This document shows positions 45,292 through 57,303 of a stretch of DNA of 64,000 bases, one piece after another. Below the pieces are notes generated by a model that was not told the origin of the DNA, searched no databases, and saw only the letters and a list, made by a program, of their open reading frames with translations. The stretch covers positions 186,001-250,000 of the forward strand of contig CAJNOJ010000063.1 of NCBI GenBank assembly GCA_905250025.1, given 5' to 3'. The translations under genes and the position numbers were made by a program. The stretch's first letter is position 1. The number at the start of each line of letters is the position of its first letter. Origin of the DNA: Adineta ricciae. Lineage: Eukaryota; Rotifera; Eurotatoria; Adinetida; Adinetidae.

Positions 45292-48200
45292 TTAATTAAC
45301 TTTTGTTCGGTTTGATGAATTTGCTGCTTCTTTGATTGAATTAACCGTTTTTGATAACCAACTTCCAGTTGAACGCATACTATTAACGGATATCGTATCT
45401 GAATCACTCACATTAGACGTAGACCGTTGGAGCCGACGTGTTAATTCTTGATTATCACATAATGCTTGTGTTAATGCTAATTTCTTTTCAGCTAATTCAA
45501 TTTCGACTCGATGTAAACGATTTGCAATGTCAATTGGAATGATTGAAGAAAAATTATTTTCAATTGATGTTTCACCATCTGGAGTAGAAAGATCGCTTGA
45601 TGGAGGAGAATAAATCAATGTTTTACATGATTCACAACAATTAGTCTAAAGAAAAAGAAAATGAATTTTTTCGAGATTTGTTGAAGAGAAGGATTTTACT
45701 TGTATATAATCCATTTTTTGAACATATTTTTCTTTGTGTTTATCTAATTGATTATTCAATTGAGAACAAATCTAGAAATTCTTGAAATTCAACACAAACG
45801 ATGAATAAGAAAGGATATTTTTACTTGTTTATAATCATAAATTGACTTTTGTGCTTGTTGAAGTTCATCACACGTGTCACGAAAAGCTTCACGAACCTAA
45901 AAATACAAATTTAATAAAAATTTTCTCTAAAAAATCTTTCCCATTACATTTTGCAATTGTTCGTTTAATCGAATGGCGAGTTCTTCACTTTGTCGAACAA
46001 TATATTTCGTTGCATCTAATTCTTGAGTTAAATTTTCGATCTGATCTTCTGCCTAAAAGCGAATTTCATTATTCAAAAGTTTTGAATTTTCTTTTTTTGA
46101 CATACTTGATGAATTCTTTCCTTCAGTTTTATTCGATCATTAACTAATTCTAATGCTAACATTTCATTTTCAAATTCGGAACGCATACAACTTTCAGTTA
46201 GACGTTTGTTATCAACCTTTCAAAAGATAAAAACAAAAGAAGAGGTTATTAAAAGTAAACAATCAATAAGTTTTGTTTATCAACTTCAAGACGTTGTAGT
46301 GGCGTTTGTTTTTGTTCTTCTTCGGCACGACGAGCGAAGAATTCTGTTCCATATCGTTTTAATTTCTTTAAATTTAACTAAAAAAAGAAAAGATGAATTT
46401 TGTTAAGTTTATATATAAATTGTCTAATGCGAATTCAAATAGAAAATAATAACTCAAATGTTTGTCATAACTTCGAAATATGTTGTAGTAGATCAAGATG
46501 TATCTTTTATTTGATATATTTCAATATTCTCATTAGACTCGATCGTTCTACATAAATATCTAAATGGGAATTTCGATTGTGATGAAATGATTCAAATCTT
46601 AAATTCTATTCGAATTTCAATGAGATATCTACTTATTTTCTGATTAGAAAATTACTTTTGTAGAACAAGCAGCTTGGATCAATTCATCAGCGTGATCTTC
46701 GCAAAGATATTTTCGTGGTAAACTAACACGAAAGAATCGCATCACGCCTTCGAAATCTAATGATAATAAATCTTTTTGATTGCACTAAAACCAAAAATAA
46801 CATCGTTTTTTCATGTCAAATTATTGTTCAAACCTTTAATAAAGCCAATGCTACGGCAAATATCGCAGTAAAACCCTGAGAAAAATCAAGAAAATGATGA
46901 AAGAAAATGAAGTAAATGATGAAATACTTCGTATAAAAAGATATCCATAATACGAAAGACTAAATAAAGTGGAAATTTTGCAGTAAATAATGTTAAAAAC
47001 CATTGTGAAGCAAACATATGACATTCAACTTTCAAATCATAAAAATGTGCATAAATATCCGGTAAATGTTCTTCGATTAAACAATTCAATTGATAAAACT
47101 TCATTTGTAAATTTTCAAAATTTGCCTTATACATTTCTCGTAATAAATATCGTTCATCTTCCATTAATTTACACAATAACATAAATGCTTGTTCTTCCGG
47201 CATCTAAAATTCATCAATTTATTTATGAAAATTCGTCTCAAAATTCTTTCAAATTTACATGAATAAGTATCGTTGCAATGACAAACGATACTCCTTGACA
47301 ATAACCAACTTCGTCATCTCGAACTGAATACGCCTTTTCAAAGAAAAATAAATTTCAATAGAAAAACAAATCGATTTTTTCGACATACTCGACTGAGTTT
47401 ATACAATGATTCTTGACCAATTCCACCTTGTTCTTTAAAGTATTCGTGTGCAGGAAATGTTCGATTAAGATCATTGATGATAATTCGATCACTTGATGAT
47501 TCTTTTGTTAATAATAATCGATAAGTATCGATCATTTCCTTTTCATTCGTCACACTTCCAGCTAATAATTGCCAAACTTCACCTCGTAAAGCTTCGGGAA
47601 CACCTTTTCGAACAAGATTTTGTAAACCACTTGGCCTTTCTGAGTAATTTTTTCTCCATTTCATTAAAATTTCATTCCAATTATTCAAAACATCAGCATC
47701 ACATTCTTTGCTCACGTGACCAAATCCACTGATAATCATTTCATCACTTTCATCATCATCACCCGTTGTTTTATTTGTCCGGGTCGCTTTAAAAAGACAA
47801 GTTATTGACATTGTTTTTCAAGCAAATATTTTTCACTTACTCGACGATAATCGTTGAAGTTTCGATCGACGTTCTGCTTCCGTTTTGCTTTCCAAACTCA
47901 CAACTTCATAGATTTGGTCCGGATGAGAACTTGTCGGTGATACCTTTAAACGACGTAACATTTTATTTATTTATTTACTCAACAGGTATGTTTCGTCTAT
48001 CTACCTGTTTAACAATCATATCAAACTCTTCAGTAAATTGTGTTACTTTTTTAAATGATGACCAAATTGTATCACCAATATCTTGAGATGCTGTGTCACT
48101 TGATCGACCCGTTTCAATAATACGTGCTTTTGCTTCAATTAAGAATCGAACCGGTTCCGAGATTCCATTAATGACGATGTCCAATCCGACAGTTAAAAAT

Positions 48201-49850
48201 ACTCGAGCACCTAAATGATGATCAATTAAGCCGAAAATCGATTTATCTTTCCAAACCTTTCGGTGTTTCTTCGTTAAGATGAATAAGATCTTTAAACGCA
48301 CGTGATAATGGATTCCAATATCCTTTGACGACATAACTACGATTATCATCAGCTTTTCCCATTGTTTCCTGAAAACAATTCATTCGAAAAGATGGATTTG
48401 TAAAAGGGAAAAGACGAACCAAATCGAGTAATTGCATATCACTCGCACGAACATTTCGTCCTTGAGCGAGAAGTAAACCAAAACATCTGAAATAAAACAA
48501 AACTGATGTTTGAGAATGAGAACAATGAAGAATTACCTATCGATATTCATTGGTGTGCCACGAATTTGTTGAAGAATGACATTAACACTTTTTCGATGGT
48601 TCTTTCGAAGATTGAAAACATTCTTCTCCGGTCTATTCAATCATCATAGTAAAAATTGACATTTTATGTCAAAGAAAATCTTTACCTTGATACAGAATTA
48701 AAAGTAAGATTTCCCTTTGAATCGATATTTTCTTCTTTAATATCGAAAAAACACCGAAATTTGATTGCCCCATCGAACATCTGCTGTTGAGTGGCAGATG
48801 ACTGAGATCCATTCAGTGATGTTTGTTGTTGTAATTGACTAACCGTTGCTTGGATTGCATGACTAATTAATGAAGTTGTACGACGCGCATTCGAAGGTGG
48901 ATTATTCGTCGTTCGACGGAATGCATTCGAAAAACTTAATAAAATTCGATAAATCTAAACAAAATTAATGAGTAAATTTTCATTTTTTCGAAGAGAAAAG
49001 AAATTTACCGCATCTTGATTTTCACATCGAAATATTTGACACTGATAGAGAATTTCTTGTTGAGTTTTACCGTTGAGATTCTGATTGATAGATGTAGATC
49101 GACGAGATGTTGTAAATGCCCAACAGCATGCCAATGGACTATTCGAAGGTCCGCGTGCACAAAAGATGATCTGAGAGACGAGATACGAACTAATTTCGCC
49201 TTCAGTTTGAGGATCAAGAAGTCTATCAAACAAAAGCAGAACACATTGATTTACATAATCAATTTTTCAGGAAATCAATCAAAAAAAGGTCGACATGCAA
49301 TTTAATCAGAACATGACAAACAAAACTTTCTCTCCCTACGGACAAACTGATTACTGGAGAGTAAAATTTATTAGTCTTCATTGATATTTACATTCTTTTA
49401 CATACCTAACTACACCATCAGCATTGTCGGGAACACACAAAGTCACATCGATATTCATTTTACTTTGTTCATTGAGAATCGCCATGTTTCTAAAAGAAAA
49501 TTTGAAGAAAAAGAGAGATGTATGTTAACTGAAGTGTTGTATTTACTTATTAAGTTCTTCTTCCGATCGTGGTGTTACTACACTTGTCGATCCGAGATAT
49601 GTGACACCATGGAAAAGAACGCTTTTTGTCAGATCAGGCCGAGATTCTACTCGTTCCGAAAAACAAATAAAGAAAAGAAAAGAACAGAGAAAAAGGTTTA
49701 CTTGGTTCGGGTATTGGATGAGAAATATTTTCATCGGAATTTATTTCCGGAATCAGATCATTTTCATTCGAAGACTTAAAAAAATGAAGAAAATTTCGAA
49801 ATAAATCTCAAACTCAGATGGATTTCTACCTCATTGGACACTTCCGCCAT
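45292..49850 (-). CDS. RABGAP1: RABGAP1-like Rab GTPase-activating protein (PTB, DUF3694, TBC, coiled coil), many exons
   Basis: Roughly twenty short-intron exons from ATG 49850 to TAA 45292. Order: acidic N-terminus (SSNENDLIPEINSDE), a PTB domain (QIIFCARGPSNSPLACCWAF, YQCQIFRCEN), the kinesin-like DUF3694 region (DKSIFGLIDHHLGARVFLTV), and a TBC domain beginning LVRKGVPEALRGEVWQLLAG with both catalytic fingers: Arg in INDLNRTFPAHEYF and Gln in DEVGYCQGVSFVIA. It continues with ECHMFASQWFLTLFTAKFPL, and a long C-terminal coiled coil (NKRLTESCMRSEFENEMLAL and following exons). This is the exact layout of RABGAP1/RABGAP1L, which inactivate Rab GTPases in endosomal traffic and at the centrosome. 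Exon borders between 45650 and 46750 are less certain. Confidence 0.9.
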
Positions 49851-51027
49851 GCTTTCCAATTACGAATACCAAAAAAGAAAACAAAGAATAAGATTTCGCG
49901 TACCAGTTGAAGCTTGAACGTAACTTTATGGTTTAGTAATGAGAATAGATTTCGTTAGATTCGATAAATCATTCATAAAAATCCAAATCGAAACAGTTTT
50001 TAATCTTACAAAAAGGAAAATAATTGAATAAAGACAATTTCCTCTCGAACAATTTTCATATAAGTTGATTAATTCATCAGCGAAAGTCAATTCGATCTTA
50101 GCACGCAAAACTAATATAACGATCAGATCTAAATATTCTTTTGATATGTTTTTTTATGAATATAACAAAACAATTTCACTCAACCGTAACATACACGCAT
50201 ATCTGATTCATTCAATTAACAATTCTGTCGTATCTTTACTTCGACTTGTGGGGAAGAAGATTACTCATAAGGTAAAAATCGGGAAGAAAACAAATTGTTG
50301 GTTGAACAAAACGTTCTAAAGATTGAAGAATTTTGAACGAGAGAAAATAAAATTAAAACTAAAGCTTCGGAGAAAACAAAGTGTCATGTTTATAATTGGA
50401 TGTTATTATCTGATTGAGTGTTTTTTGACTCAACTCATTAAAACGCTTCAATCACTGGTGTGGTGTTCATTTATCGCATCTTTTCGTAAACTATTCATTC
50501 GTTTATTTTATTGACTAATTAAACAAAATCAAATTTTCTCTCTGCTCATTTAAAATTCATAAAATTTAAACGATACAAAAAATTGATTTCAACAGAGATT
50601 ATTTTTAAATGACACTTTGTCATATAGATGTCGCCAGATAATAAATTGCAAAATACTTCCGCTTTAATTTGCTTCAGGAACGAACATCACAGGGTTGTCA
50701 GAACAGAATAGAAACACGACGAGACAATATGAGTATAACAGAGAAAACAATCAGCCTCTAGGATCTATTTCACTCAGACAAGATTTTATCAACAGAAAAC
50801 AATAAAAAAAACTGACCTCGATAACAGTTACTAAGTATAGTCTGAACTAGAAGTGCAACGACCGTTCCGAAGTTTCACCGAAGTCACCTCAAAAGTGCAT
50901 CCATGGGTTTGTTTTCACATAAGATAAAAAGAAGAGTGGAATACTGCTCTGTGACTCAATTTTGACGTCAAACGTAGGTTTCAACGTCATTGGAATATAT
51001 CATCCAAAAGATAAGAGAGCATCTTGC
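49851..51027. other. Intergenic, 1.2 kb
   Basis: Divergent region between RABGAP1 and the arrestin-like gene. Open frames here are random-looking and AT-rich. Nothing recognisable. Confidence 0.5.
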
Positions 51028-51035
51028 ATATATAA
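51028..51035 (+). promoter_or_regulatory. TATA box of arrestin-like gene
   Basis: TATATAAA lies about 50 bp before the ATG at 51079, implying a 5' UTR of about 20 nt. Confidence 0.5.
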
Positions 51036-51078
51036 AAAAGATGAATAAACCCATAGTTGGTTTTAAATAATTGAAACA

Positions 51079-51996
51079 ATGGGGACAAATTCCAGCTTAC
51101 CAACATCGGTACTTTCAATAAAGTTTTTCAACGAAAATGAAAACATTTATGAAGTCGAACGCGATCTCAAGGGAATTGTTCGTTTGTTAGATGATATTCA
51201 TCCAATTGATGACGTAATCATTCAGTTTATTGGTGAATTAGTTTATACAACTTATGCAAGAAAAGGTAGATCGACGATTACAACAGATAATCAAGTTCCT
51301 TTCTTTCTGAAAACGATTCAATACCAACCAAGTGAAAAACACGAGAAAAATCAATATGAATTTTCTTTTTATCTAAATTCATACCTCCCACCATCATTTG
51401 AACAATTGCATTCTCAAGGTCCATTTATTCATTATTTTATTCGCATTCGATCTTTAAATCATCACTTTAAAGAAGATTTTCCAATTATTATCCGACGCTC
51501 ACCACAAAATCTCGTTGGAAGTGTTCGACACATCAAGAATCAACCTTTCGATAGTATTCAATTCAATGTTCATCTTGAAAACAATTTGGCACTCATGGGA
51601 CAAAATCTACCATTTCAAATCGATTTACACAATCCAACTCGTCGAACAATTGATCGTATATCATGTAAATTTGTACAAATCAGAAAATTAGGTCCTGCGA
51701 AAGAAGAACGAAAAGTTTTATTCAAGGAAAATCTAATTCATTTCGATAAATTTAAAGATGAAGATTATCACGGTAAATTTCAAGTTACAATTCCATTCGG
51801 AGTAAATCCAACATGCACATTTCATCTTCCAAATCAATGGTTCATTTTCGTTTATTACGAAATTATAATCAAAATTCATCAACGTGGGTTCTCAAAAAGT
51901 TCTTCTTTAACAGTTCCTGTCTTAATTGATTATCAATCAAATGTTAAATCTGATTTAAATTCTACACATATTGACCAGTCTCAATCCGTGTCATAA
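51079..51996 (+). CDS. Arrestin-fold (alpha-arrestin/ARRDC-like) protein
   Basis: 305 aa, single exon, ATG 51079. The N-terminal arrestin sandwich is shown by SVLSIKFFNENENIYEVER and LKGIVRLLDD, IQFIGELVYTTYA, EFSFYLNSYLPPSFEQL and PFIHYFIRIRS; the C-terminal sandwich by LPFQIDLHNPTRRTIDRISC and YHGKFQVTIPFGVNPTCTFH. These follow the alpha-arrestin plan. The protein starts MGTNSS, a likely N-myristoylation signal, and lacks the PPxY motifs that recruit Nedd4 ligases in vertebrate ARRDC proteins. It probably acts as a trafficking adaptor for membrane receptors. Family certain, role not. Confidence 0.82.
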   Translation: MGTNSSLPTSVLSIKFFNENENIYEVERDLKGIVRLLDDIHPIDDVIIQFIGELVYTTYARKGRSTITTDNQVPFFLKTIQYQPSEKHEKNQYEFSFYLNSYLPPSFEQLHSQGPFIHYFIRIRSLNHHFKEDFPIIIRRSPQNLVGSVRHIKNQPFDSIQFNVHLENNLALMGQNLPFQIDLHNPTRRTIDRISCKFVQIRKLGPAKEERKVLFKENLIHFDKFKDEDYHGKFQVTIPFGVNPTCTFHLPNQWFIFVYYEIIIKIHQRGFSKSSSLTVPVLIDYQSNVKSDLNSTHIDQSQSVS

Positions 51997-53455
51997 ATCA
52001 AATTAAAACGTTGTACATTGTTTGCATATATCTTTTACTGTTTTTCTTCGTATCACTATAATAAACTAATGTAGAAACCTTTGTATCGAAGGAAATACGA
52101 AGTAGGAAATTCTGATTGTAGAAAGAGAAATCTGAATAGAAGATATTAGTTTTATTGAAGAGAAACGTTATCATTATATAATTGATGTTATTTGGTAGAT
52201 ACATTATTAGATGTATCGATTACTTGCACGTCGAAATCTTCTGATTGGTTGTGTTTGTTTTTCCAATAGCATCGACACTGTAATTTCTTACCTGACTAAT
52301 ATACCCATCGTGATTGTTTACTTCCTATGGTGACGTGTACCCAGTGATTTTGAAAGATTTGAGATACTTGAAACGATTCGTCTGCTTCTCTGTACTCGAT
52401 TAAATTATGCTTCGAGAGAGAAGAACAAATGGTAAATGTAGACAAACACCATAATGGGTCGTTTACATATCAGTATAGGCACCACAGATACTTCCTATTG
52501 TTTGTTATTCACTTTTCGTCAGGTTCATAGGTCTTTTTTTATCTAATGTATGAGCATTTTATTTTAGACGTACTTTCATTTTGTCATGAACGAATTGCGC
52601 ACATGTTTATTTTTATACTCGATTTAGTACCCTCACTTTCCTGATCAAAGATCATGGTTGCCGCATCTTGTGGGATCCTATGTAGAAGCTGTATTCACAT
52701 TAAAAACTGATTGGATTTTCGGACAGCAAATGGTAAAAAATCAGTGGAGAAAGGTCGTAAAATTTCGAAATGACATAACGTGTGTATTCAAGGAGTAAGT
52801 TCAAACAGCTGATTACAAATTCGTTTTTCGCACCAATCAAATTATTTTCATCTACTTCGTATGGTCACAACACGAATTATCACTAAAATTTACGTTTTCT
52901 TTGAAGATGCTCCGCTGTCAAGTAGTTATGTATACGGTCGTATTTTGAGATTCTTCCAATGAACGGTGACAAGGTGAGTTCACCAATCATCACTTATTTT
53001 GCACTCATGGTTGTAATATGTATAAAAGCTGCCAATTCTCTTCATGATCAGAGTATTCAATTTGAATAAATTGTGGAAATTGAACAAATCCATCCAATAT
53101 TGTTGAATTTGTGAACGAAAATGACTTCAACATTTGCACCCTTAGAAAACGATTTTTGTATTACTCATGCAAAAAATAGAAAGAAAAAGTGTGATTGATG
53201 GAGAAATAATTGTATCTATATAAAATTATAAGTTATATAGGCATTAGAAAATATATTAAATAGAATCTTAAAGAACAGTTATTCAAGTTGATATAACCAA
53301 CAAAACAGCGAACGGATGATGATCATCCGACATCGAATGATGATGACATATCGTATGATACTCGTCTTTCACTTGCTGGTTCGTCAAATTTATTCTTTCC
53401 TTTCATTATATGTTATAAAACCTTACCTGTAGAGTTATTCTTTCAGATAACAGTC
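51997..53455. other. Intergenic with one coding-like stretch (52628-52798)
   Basis: About 1.45 kb. Position 52628-52798 (+) reads as a protein-like frame rich in Trp and aromatic residues (for example DQRSWLPHLVGSYVEAVF), preceded by an acceptor-like gatttag and containing a strong donor GTAAGT near its end (52795). No partner exon in phase was found, so I treat it as a possible exon relic only. A TATA-like TATAAAA at about 53414 may serve squalene synthase. Confidence 0.35.
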
Positions 53456-54718
53456 ATGGACATCTTATACTCTCTGTTCTCTTTTCATACGTATTCATTA
53501 ACAACAACTCTCATTATGGGTACATTAATTAATCTGTTATTTTATTATTTATATCGTCATATTCCTGCAATATTATCAGATTTATCAAAGTCACTTCTGT
53601 TTCCGAGCGAAATTTTAGCAATTTTAAAAGTCAAATTTGGTGGTTATATAGAAAAGACAAAAGAATCTTCGTTGGACAAACTCGCTGTAGAATTAAATGA
53701 TATTGATTTTTGTTATGCAACATTAAATAAAGTCAGTCGTTCATTCGCATTTGTTATTCAAGAACTTCCATCGGAACTAAAAGATGCTATTTGTATTTTT
53801 TATCTCGTTCTTCGTGGTCTCGATAGTGTTGAAGATGATATGAATTATCCGGATGAGAAAAAAATTATTTTACTACGAGAATTCCATAAAAAGTTATCAA
53901 TCGATAATTGGACAATCAAAAATGTCGGTGATACAAAAGATTATCAGATTTTATTAGAACATTTTGATAAAGTTATTCGCGTATTTAAATCTTTAGATAT
54001 CAAATATCAATTGGTTATCATTGAAATAACACGTCGAATGGGTTGTGGAATGGCGGATTACGTCGGAAAAATCGGTTCAATTGAGACAACATCAAGTTAT
54101 AATTTATATTGCCATTACGTTGCTGGTCTTGTTGGTTATGGTTTATCAGAAATATTTGCGAAAAGTGGTCTTGAAGATGCAGATTTACATTTGAATGAAG
54201 AATTAAGCAACAGCATGGGTTTATTTTTACAAAAAACAAACATTATACGTGATTATTTGGAAGATCTTCAAGCCGGACGAACCTGGTGGCCAAGAGAAAT
54301 TTGGCAAAATTATGCGAATGATCTTTCTGATTTCAGTCACCATCCAAATGCTAAACAAAGTCTTGAATGTTTAAATCATATGGTTATGGATTCACTTTCT
54401 CATGTTCCTCATATTATTCAATATCTAAATCGACTTCAAAATTCTCGAATATTCAAATTTTGTGCTATTCCACAAGTCATGGCCATGGCAACACTTGCTC
54501 AATTATATTCAAATCCAAAGGTATTCACATCGGTGATTAAAATCCGAAAAGGATTGACGTGTAAATTGATGTTAAACTGCTCAAATGTGAGTCAAACTCA
54601 TTCATGGTTTTATCTGTTTATTGAAAAAATTCAAAGTAAAATTCCTCATGAAAACAATACCAATGTTCAACAAATGAAAACTCTTGTTCAACAAATCAAA
54701 GACTTATGTCAAAACTAA
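53456..54718 (+). CDS. FDFT1: Squalene synthase (farnesyl-diphosphate farnesyltransferase)
   Basis: 420 aa, single exon, ATG 53456 (human 417). Joins two farnesyl diphosphates head to head to make squalene, the first committed step to sterols, at the ER membrane. Motifs: SRSFAFVIQELP, first aspartate motif D123-S-V-E-D127 in LRGLDSVEDDM, GCGMADYVGK, GLFLQKTNIIRDYLEDLQAG with the second D266-Y-L-E-D270, and FCAIPQVMAMATLAQLY. An extra hydrophobic segment lies at the N-terminus (about residues 14-35) instead of the usual single C-terminal anchor; the C-terminus lacks an obvious membrane helix. Its stop codon is separated from the stop of the convergent GPCR gene by two bases. Insects and nematodes lack this enzyme, so its presence is informative. 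Confidence 0.93.
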   Translation: MDILYSLFSFHTYSLTTTLIMGTLINLLFYYLYRHIPAILSDLSKSLLFPSEILAILKVKFGGYIEKTKESSLDKLAVELNDIDFCYATLNKVSRSFAFVIQELPSELKDAICIFYLVLRGLDSVEDDMNYPDEKKIILLREFHKKLSIDNWTIKNVGDTKDYQILLEHFDKVIRVFKSLDIKYQLVIIEITRRMGCGMADYVGKIGSIETTSSYNLYCHYVAGLVGYGLSEIFAKSGLEDADLHLNEELSNSMGLFLQKTNIIRDYLEDLQAGRTWWPREIWQNYANDLSDFSHHPNAKQSLECLNHMVMDSLSHVPHIIQYLNRLQNSRIFKFCAIPQVMAMATLAQLYSNPKVFTSVIKIRKGLTCKLMLNCSNVSQTHSWFYLFIEKIQSKIPHENNTNVQQMKTLVQQIKDLCQN

Positions 54719-54720
54719 CG

Positions 54721-55821
54721 TTAATTCCTTTCGTTTTCATACGCCATAATTCCACTGTAGATCATTTCTGGTAGTTTCCTTATTGTTCCTCTCGTTTCTT
54801 GTTGACTATAATTTAATTTAAGTATTTTGTTCTTTCGACTTCGTTGTCTTCCAAATAAAAGACGTCGTAAATTTCGTGTATAATACATCATAATTAACAT
54901 AATTAGACCAGATGCTATTCCAACAAATGAAAATCCAATTCGATGAACATATCTTGGCGTTCGGACAAGAAGAAACACTTCGAAAATGATTATCGTACAA
55001 TCAGGAAGACTGAGAATAAAAAGAATGAAAATTAAAATCAATATTCGACGAATAGATTTGACTTGACGACGAGCACGTTGCTGAATGTTCGTTGAATGAA
55101 GACCTGAAATGAATGAAAAACTCTCTCGGTGTTTTAAAGAGAAAAAAAAGTGAAAATAAAACGAACCATTGGTTTTACGTTTAGAATATTTAACTAAGAT
55201 TCGATATTGAATTAGAATCAACAAAAACGGAATCAAATAGACAATCATATACAGATAAACGATTGTTCGACGATTATGAATCGTTATTTCACATAATTCA
55301 TCATCTTCAATGAGATTTCGTTTATTAAATATTAAGATTGGAATCATTTGAAGAATTGCGATGATCCATTGAATGACAATTGCATAAATATATGGATAAA
55401 GACTTTGATAATACAGACGATGATGATAAATTGTACAAACGAGACGATAGAACGATTGAATGTTGAAACTATAAACTAAACTACAAAAACTTATGTGAGA
55501 TAAATAATTATGAAGTCGACAGAGAAGTTTATTGTGAGTTTTCATTGGTTTGATTGATAAGTCTTTGTGTAAAATCGAGATTCCAATTGAGAAGATATCA
55601 CATGAAAGAATTAAAATCGCGAAACTTGAATTACAAGTTAATATATTCGAAACTGTGTGCATCGAACTGTTCGAAAAAACGGTTATGATGAAAAATATTG
55701 AAGAAACAACACCTACGAAACTAAATGTAAGTTGAACCATACTCAGAGAAAGATAAATAAGTAAAGATTCATTGATGGAACGATCAGTGAAATTCGTTGG
55801 GATGGATGAGAACATGTTCAA
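54721..55821 (-). CDS. Rhodopsin-like GPCR, 2 exons
   Basis: Exons 55821-55167 and 55103-54721 (63-bp intron, in frame and without stop, so unspliced reading adds 21 residues) give 345 aa. Seven hydrophobic helices and N-terminal N-glycosylation sites (NFT, NES). A Cys before helix 3 and one in extracellular loop 2 (DDELCEI) could form the usual disulphide. The DRY triplet after helix 3 is replaced (SFYRLVCTIY). A basic third loop (RARRQVKSIRR) precedes helix 6, and the NPxxY region is degenerate. Ligand unknown; similar orphan receptors are numerous in rotifers. Confidence 0.75.
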   Translation of the reverse strand: MNMFSSIPTNFTDRSINESLLIYLSLSMVQLTFSFVGVVSSIFFIITVFSNSSMHTVSNILTCNSSFAILILSCDIFSIGISILHKDLSIKPMKTHNKLLCRLHNYLSHISFCSLVYSFNIQSFYRLVCTIYHHRLYYQSLYPYIYAIVIQWIIAILQMIPILIFNKRNLIEDDELCEITIHNRRTIVYLYMIVYLIPFLLILIQYRILVKYSKRKTNGSFYFHFFFSLKHRESFSFISGLHSTNIQQRARRQVKSIRRILILIFILFILSLPDCTIIIFEVFLLVRTPRYVHRIGFSFVGIASGLIMLIMMYYTRNLRRLLFGRQRSRKNKILKLNYSQQETRGTIRKLPEMIYSGIMAYENERN

Positions 55822-56370
55822 TACATTCGATTGATATCTGTCCGTTTAGATGACGAGAGTTACTTATGACAGAATTCAATTCGAAAGAGAAACTCAACTT
55901 ATTTATCAGAACTGTCATTGTAGATTACATGATGCATAATCTATTGATTTAGGTAAGAAATGCGTAGGATTATCTTTGGTAATCGACATAAAGGCTCAGT
56001 TTATTGAATAGTGTACTGCATACGACTAGAATTACATAGATATAAAGTTTAGATCATCTTCGTCGAGGAAAGAAACGAATTGTTTATGAGAAATTAAATT
56101 TTCATCAATTCGTGTCGGATCATATGGACATTGTTCGACATTTTTGCAATATCAAGTTCTCATCTTTGTTCCAATATCTCGCGAGTACGACAACTTGATC
56201 TAGAATATTCGATACGTCACGAAACGATCAAGTAGCACTGATACTAAATTACTATGTACCTACACGAAGAAGATGTTCTCGTGATTCGACTACAAACAGC
56301 GCATAATTCTATGAACTAACAACACCGATTAGTCAATGTTATTTGGGCTCGATTGTTTCGTCCATGAGGA
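55822..56370. other. Intergenic between two GPCR genes
   Basis: About 550 bp, AT-rich, holding the promoter of the left GPCR and the 3' end of the right one. Nothing recognised. Confidence 0.4.
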
Positions 56371-57303
56371 TTACTTTGTCGTCGATGGTAATTGACCGTT
56401 TTTCTTGCAGAAAATCATGCTGATAAATTCCTGTCGAAATTCATCAAATGTAATCATATATAATGGAAATGAAAGTACATGATATGTATATAACATACAA
56501 TCGAATATGCGCAGAAGATTTCCATTTGAACAGCAGAAAAACGTAAATCCAACACTTGCTGGTACAGTCATAATTAAAAAGAGAAATGTCGTAATTACTA
56601 ATGTGATTGATATTGCTCGATGTTGAATACGTGAATTTTGTAAACTTGTTGTACGTCGAAGATTTATCAGATGATATATAACACCACTGTTGAGTATAAT
56701 CATCCATATCAATGGTAAAAAGTTGTAGAATGCCAAATTTACGTAATCCCAAGTGGGATATAACTTGAACAATAATGAATTGATGTTTACAGTGCCACTT
56801 CGATTGTAATAACAAGTGTAGATAAAGAAATGGAAATTGAGAAAGAAGAAGAATATGATGATACTTGCGATAATGATCAAAATATGTTTGGAATCACTAA
56901 ACCATGTTCGATGAAGTCGACTTAGTGATAGATATCGATCAAGTGAAATAAATATTCGTAACCAAGCTGATGATTGGGGTGCAAAATAATTGAGAAATGA
57001 AAGGAATTTACAAGCGCTTAAAGTAGTTCTTTGAAGATAAAATCCATACATTGGATAAATATAATGATCAAAATTCCATCCATATAACATGAGAATATCA
57101 GAGATGGCGATTGTACGCATATAATGAAGGACTGGTCTTGTTTTTGTATCTCGAAATCTTGATTGACATAGACTGAAAAATGTTATTAAATTGAATACAG
57201 TACCAACAATGACCAAAACAAGTGAAAAATGAGCAACGATAACAACTTCTGCTGCTTGGGTAGTGGTGGTCACTTTCACTGTCGTTGCATTGCGAACGGA
57301 CAT
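56371..57303 (-). CDS. Rhodopsin-like GPCR, single exon
   Basis: 310 aa from ATG 57303 to TAG/TAA at 56371. Seven hydrophobic helices, N-terminal glycosylation site NAT, helix-2 element ISDILMLYG, helix-3 end ISLDRYLSLSR with an intact DRY-type triplet, helix 6 after RAISITLVITTFLFLIM, and a C-terminal FDEFRQEFISMIFC helix-8-like stretch. It is more canonical than its neighbour and not closely similar to it, so the two are unlikely to be a recent tandem pair. Ligand unknown. Confidence 0.8.
   Translation of the reverse strand: MSVRNATTVKVTTTTQAAEVVIVAHFSLVLVIVGTVFNLITFFSLCQSRFRDTKTRPVLHYMRTIAISDILMLYGWNFDHYIYPMYGFYLQRTTLSACKFLSFLNYFAPQSSAWLRIFISLDRYLSLSRLHRTWFSDSKHILIIIASIIIFFFFLNFHFFIYTCYYNRSGTVNINSLLFKLYPTWDYVNLAFYNFLPLIWMIILNSGVIYHLINLRRTTSLQNSRIQHRAISITLVITTFLFLIMTVPASVGFTFFCCSNGNLLRIFDCMLYTYHVLSFPLYMITFDEFRQEFISMIFCKKNGQLPSTTK

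Noticed and set aside
49381-49804. Plus-strand frames of 132 and 67 codons
   Set aside because: Antisense to RABGAP1 exons and introns, which have clear domain evidence on the minus strand.
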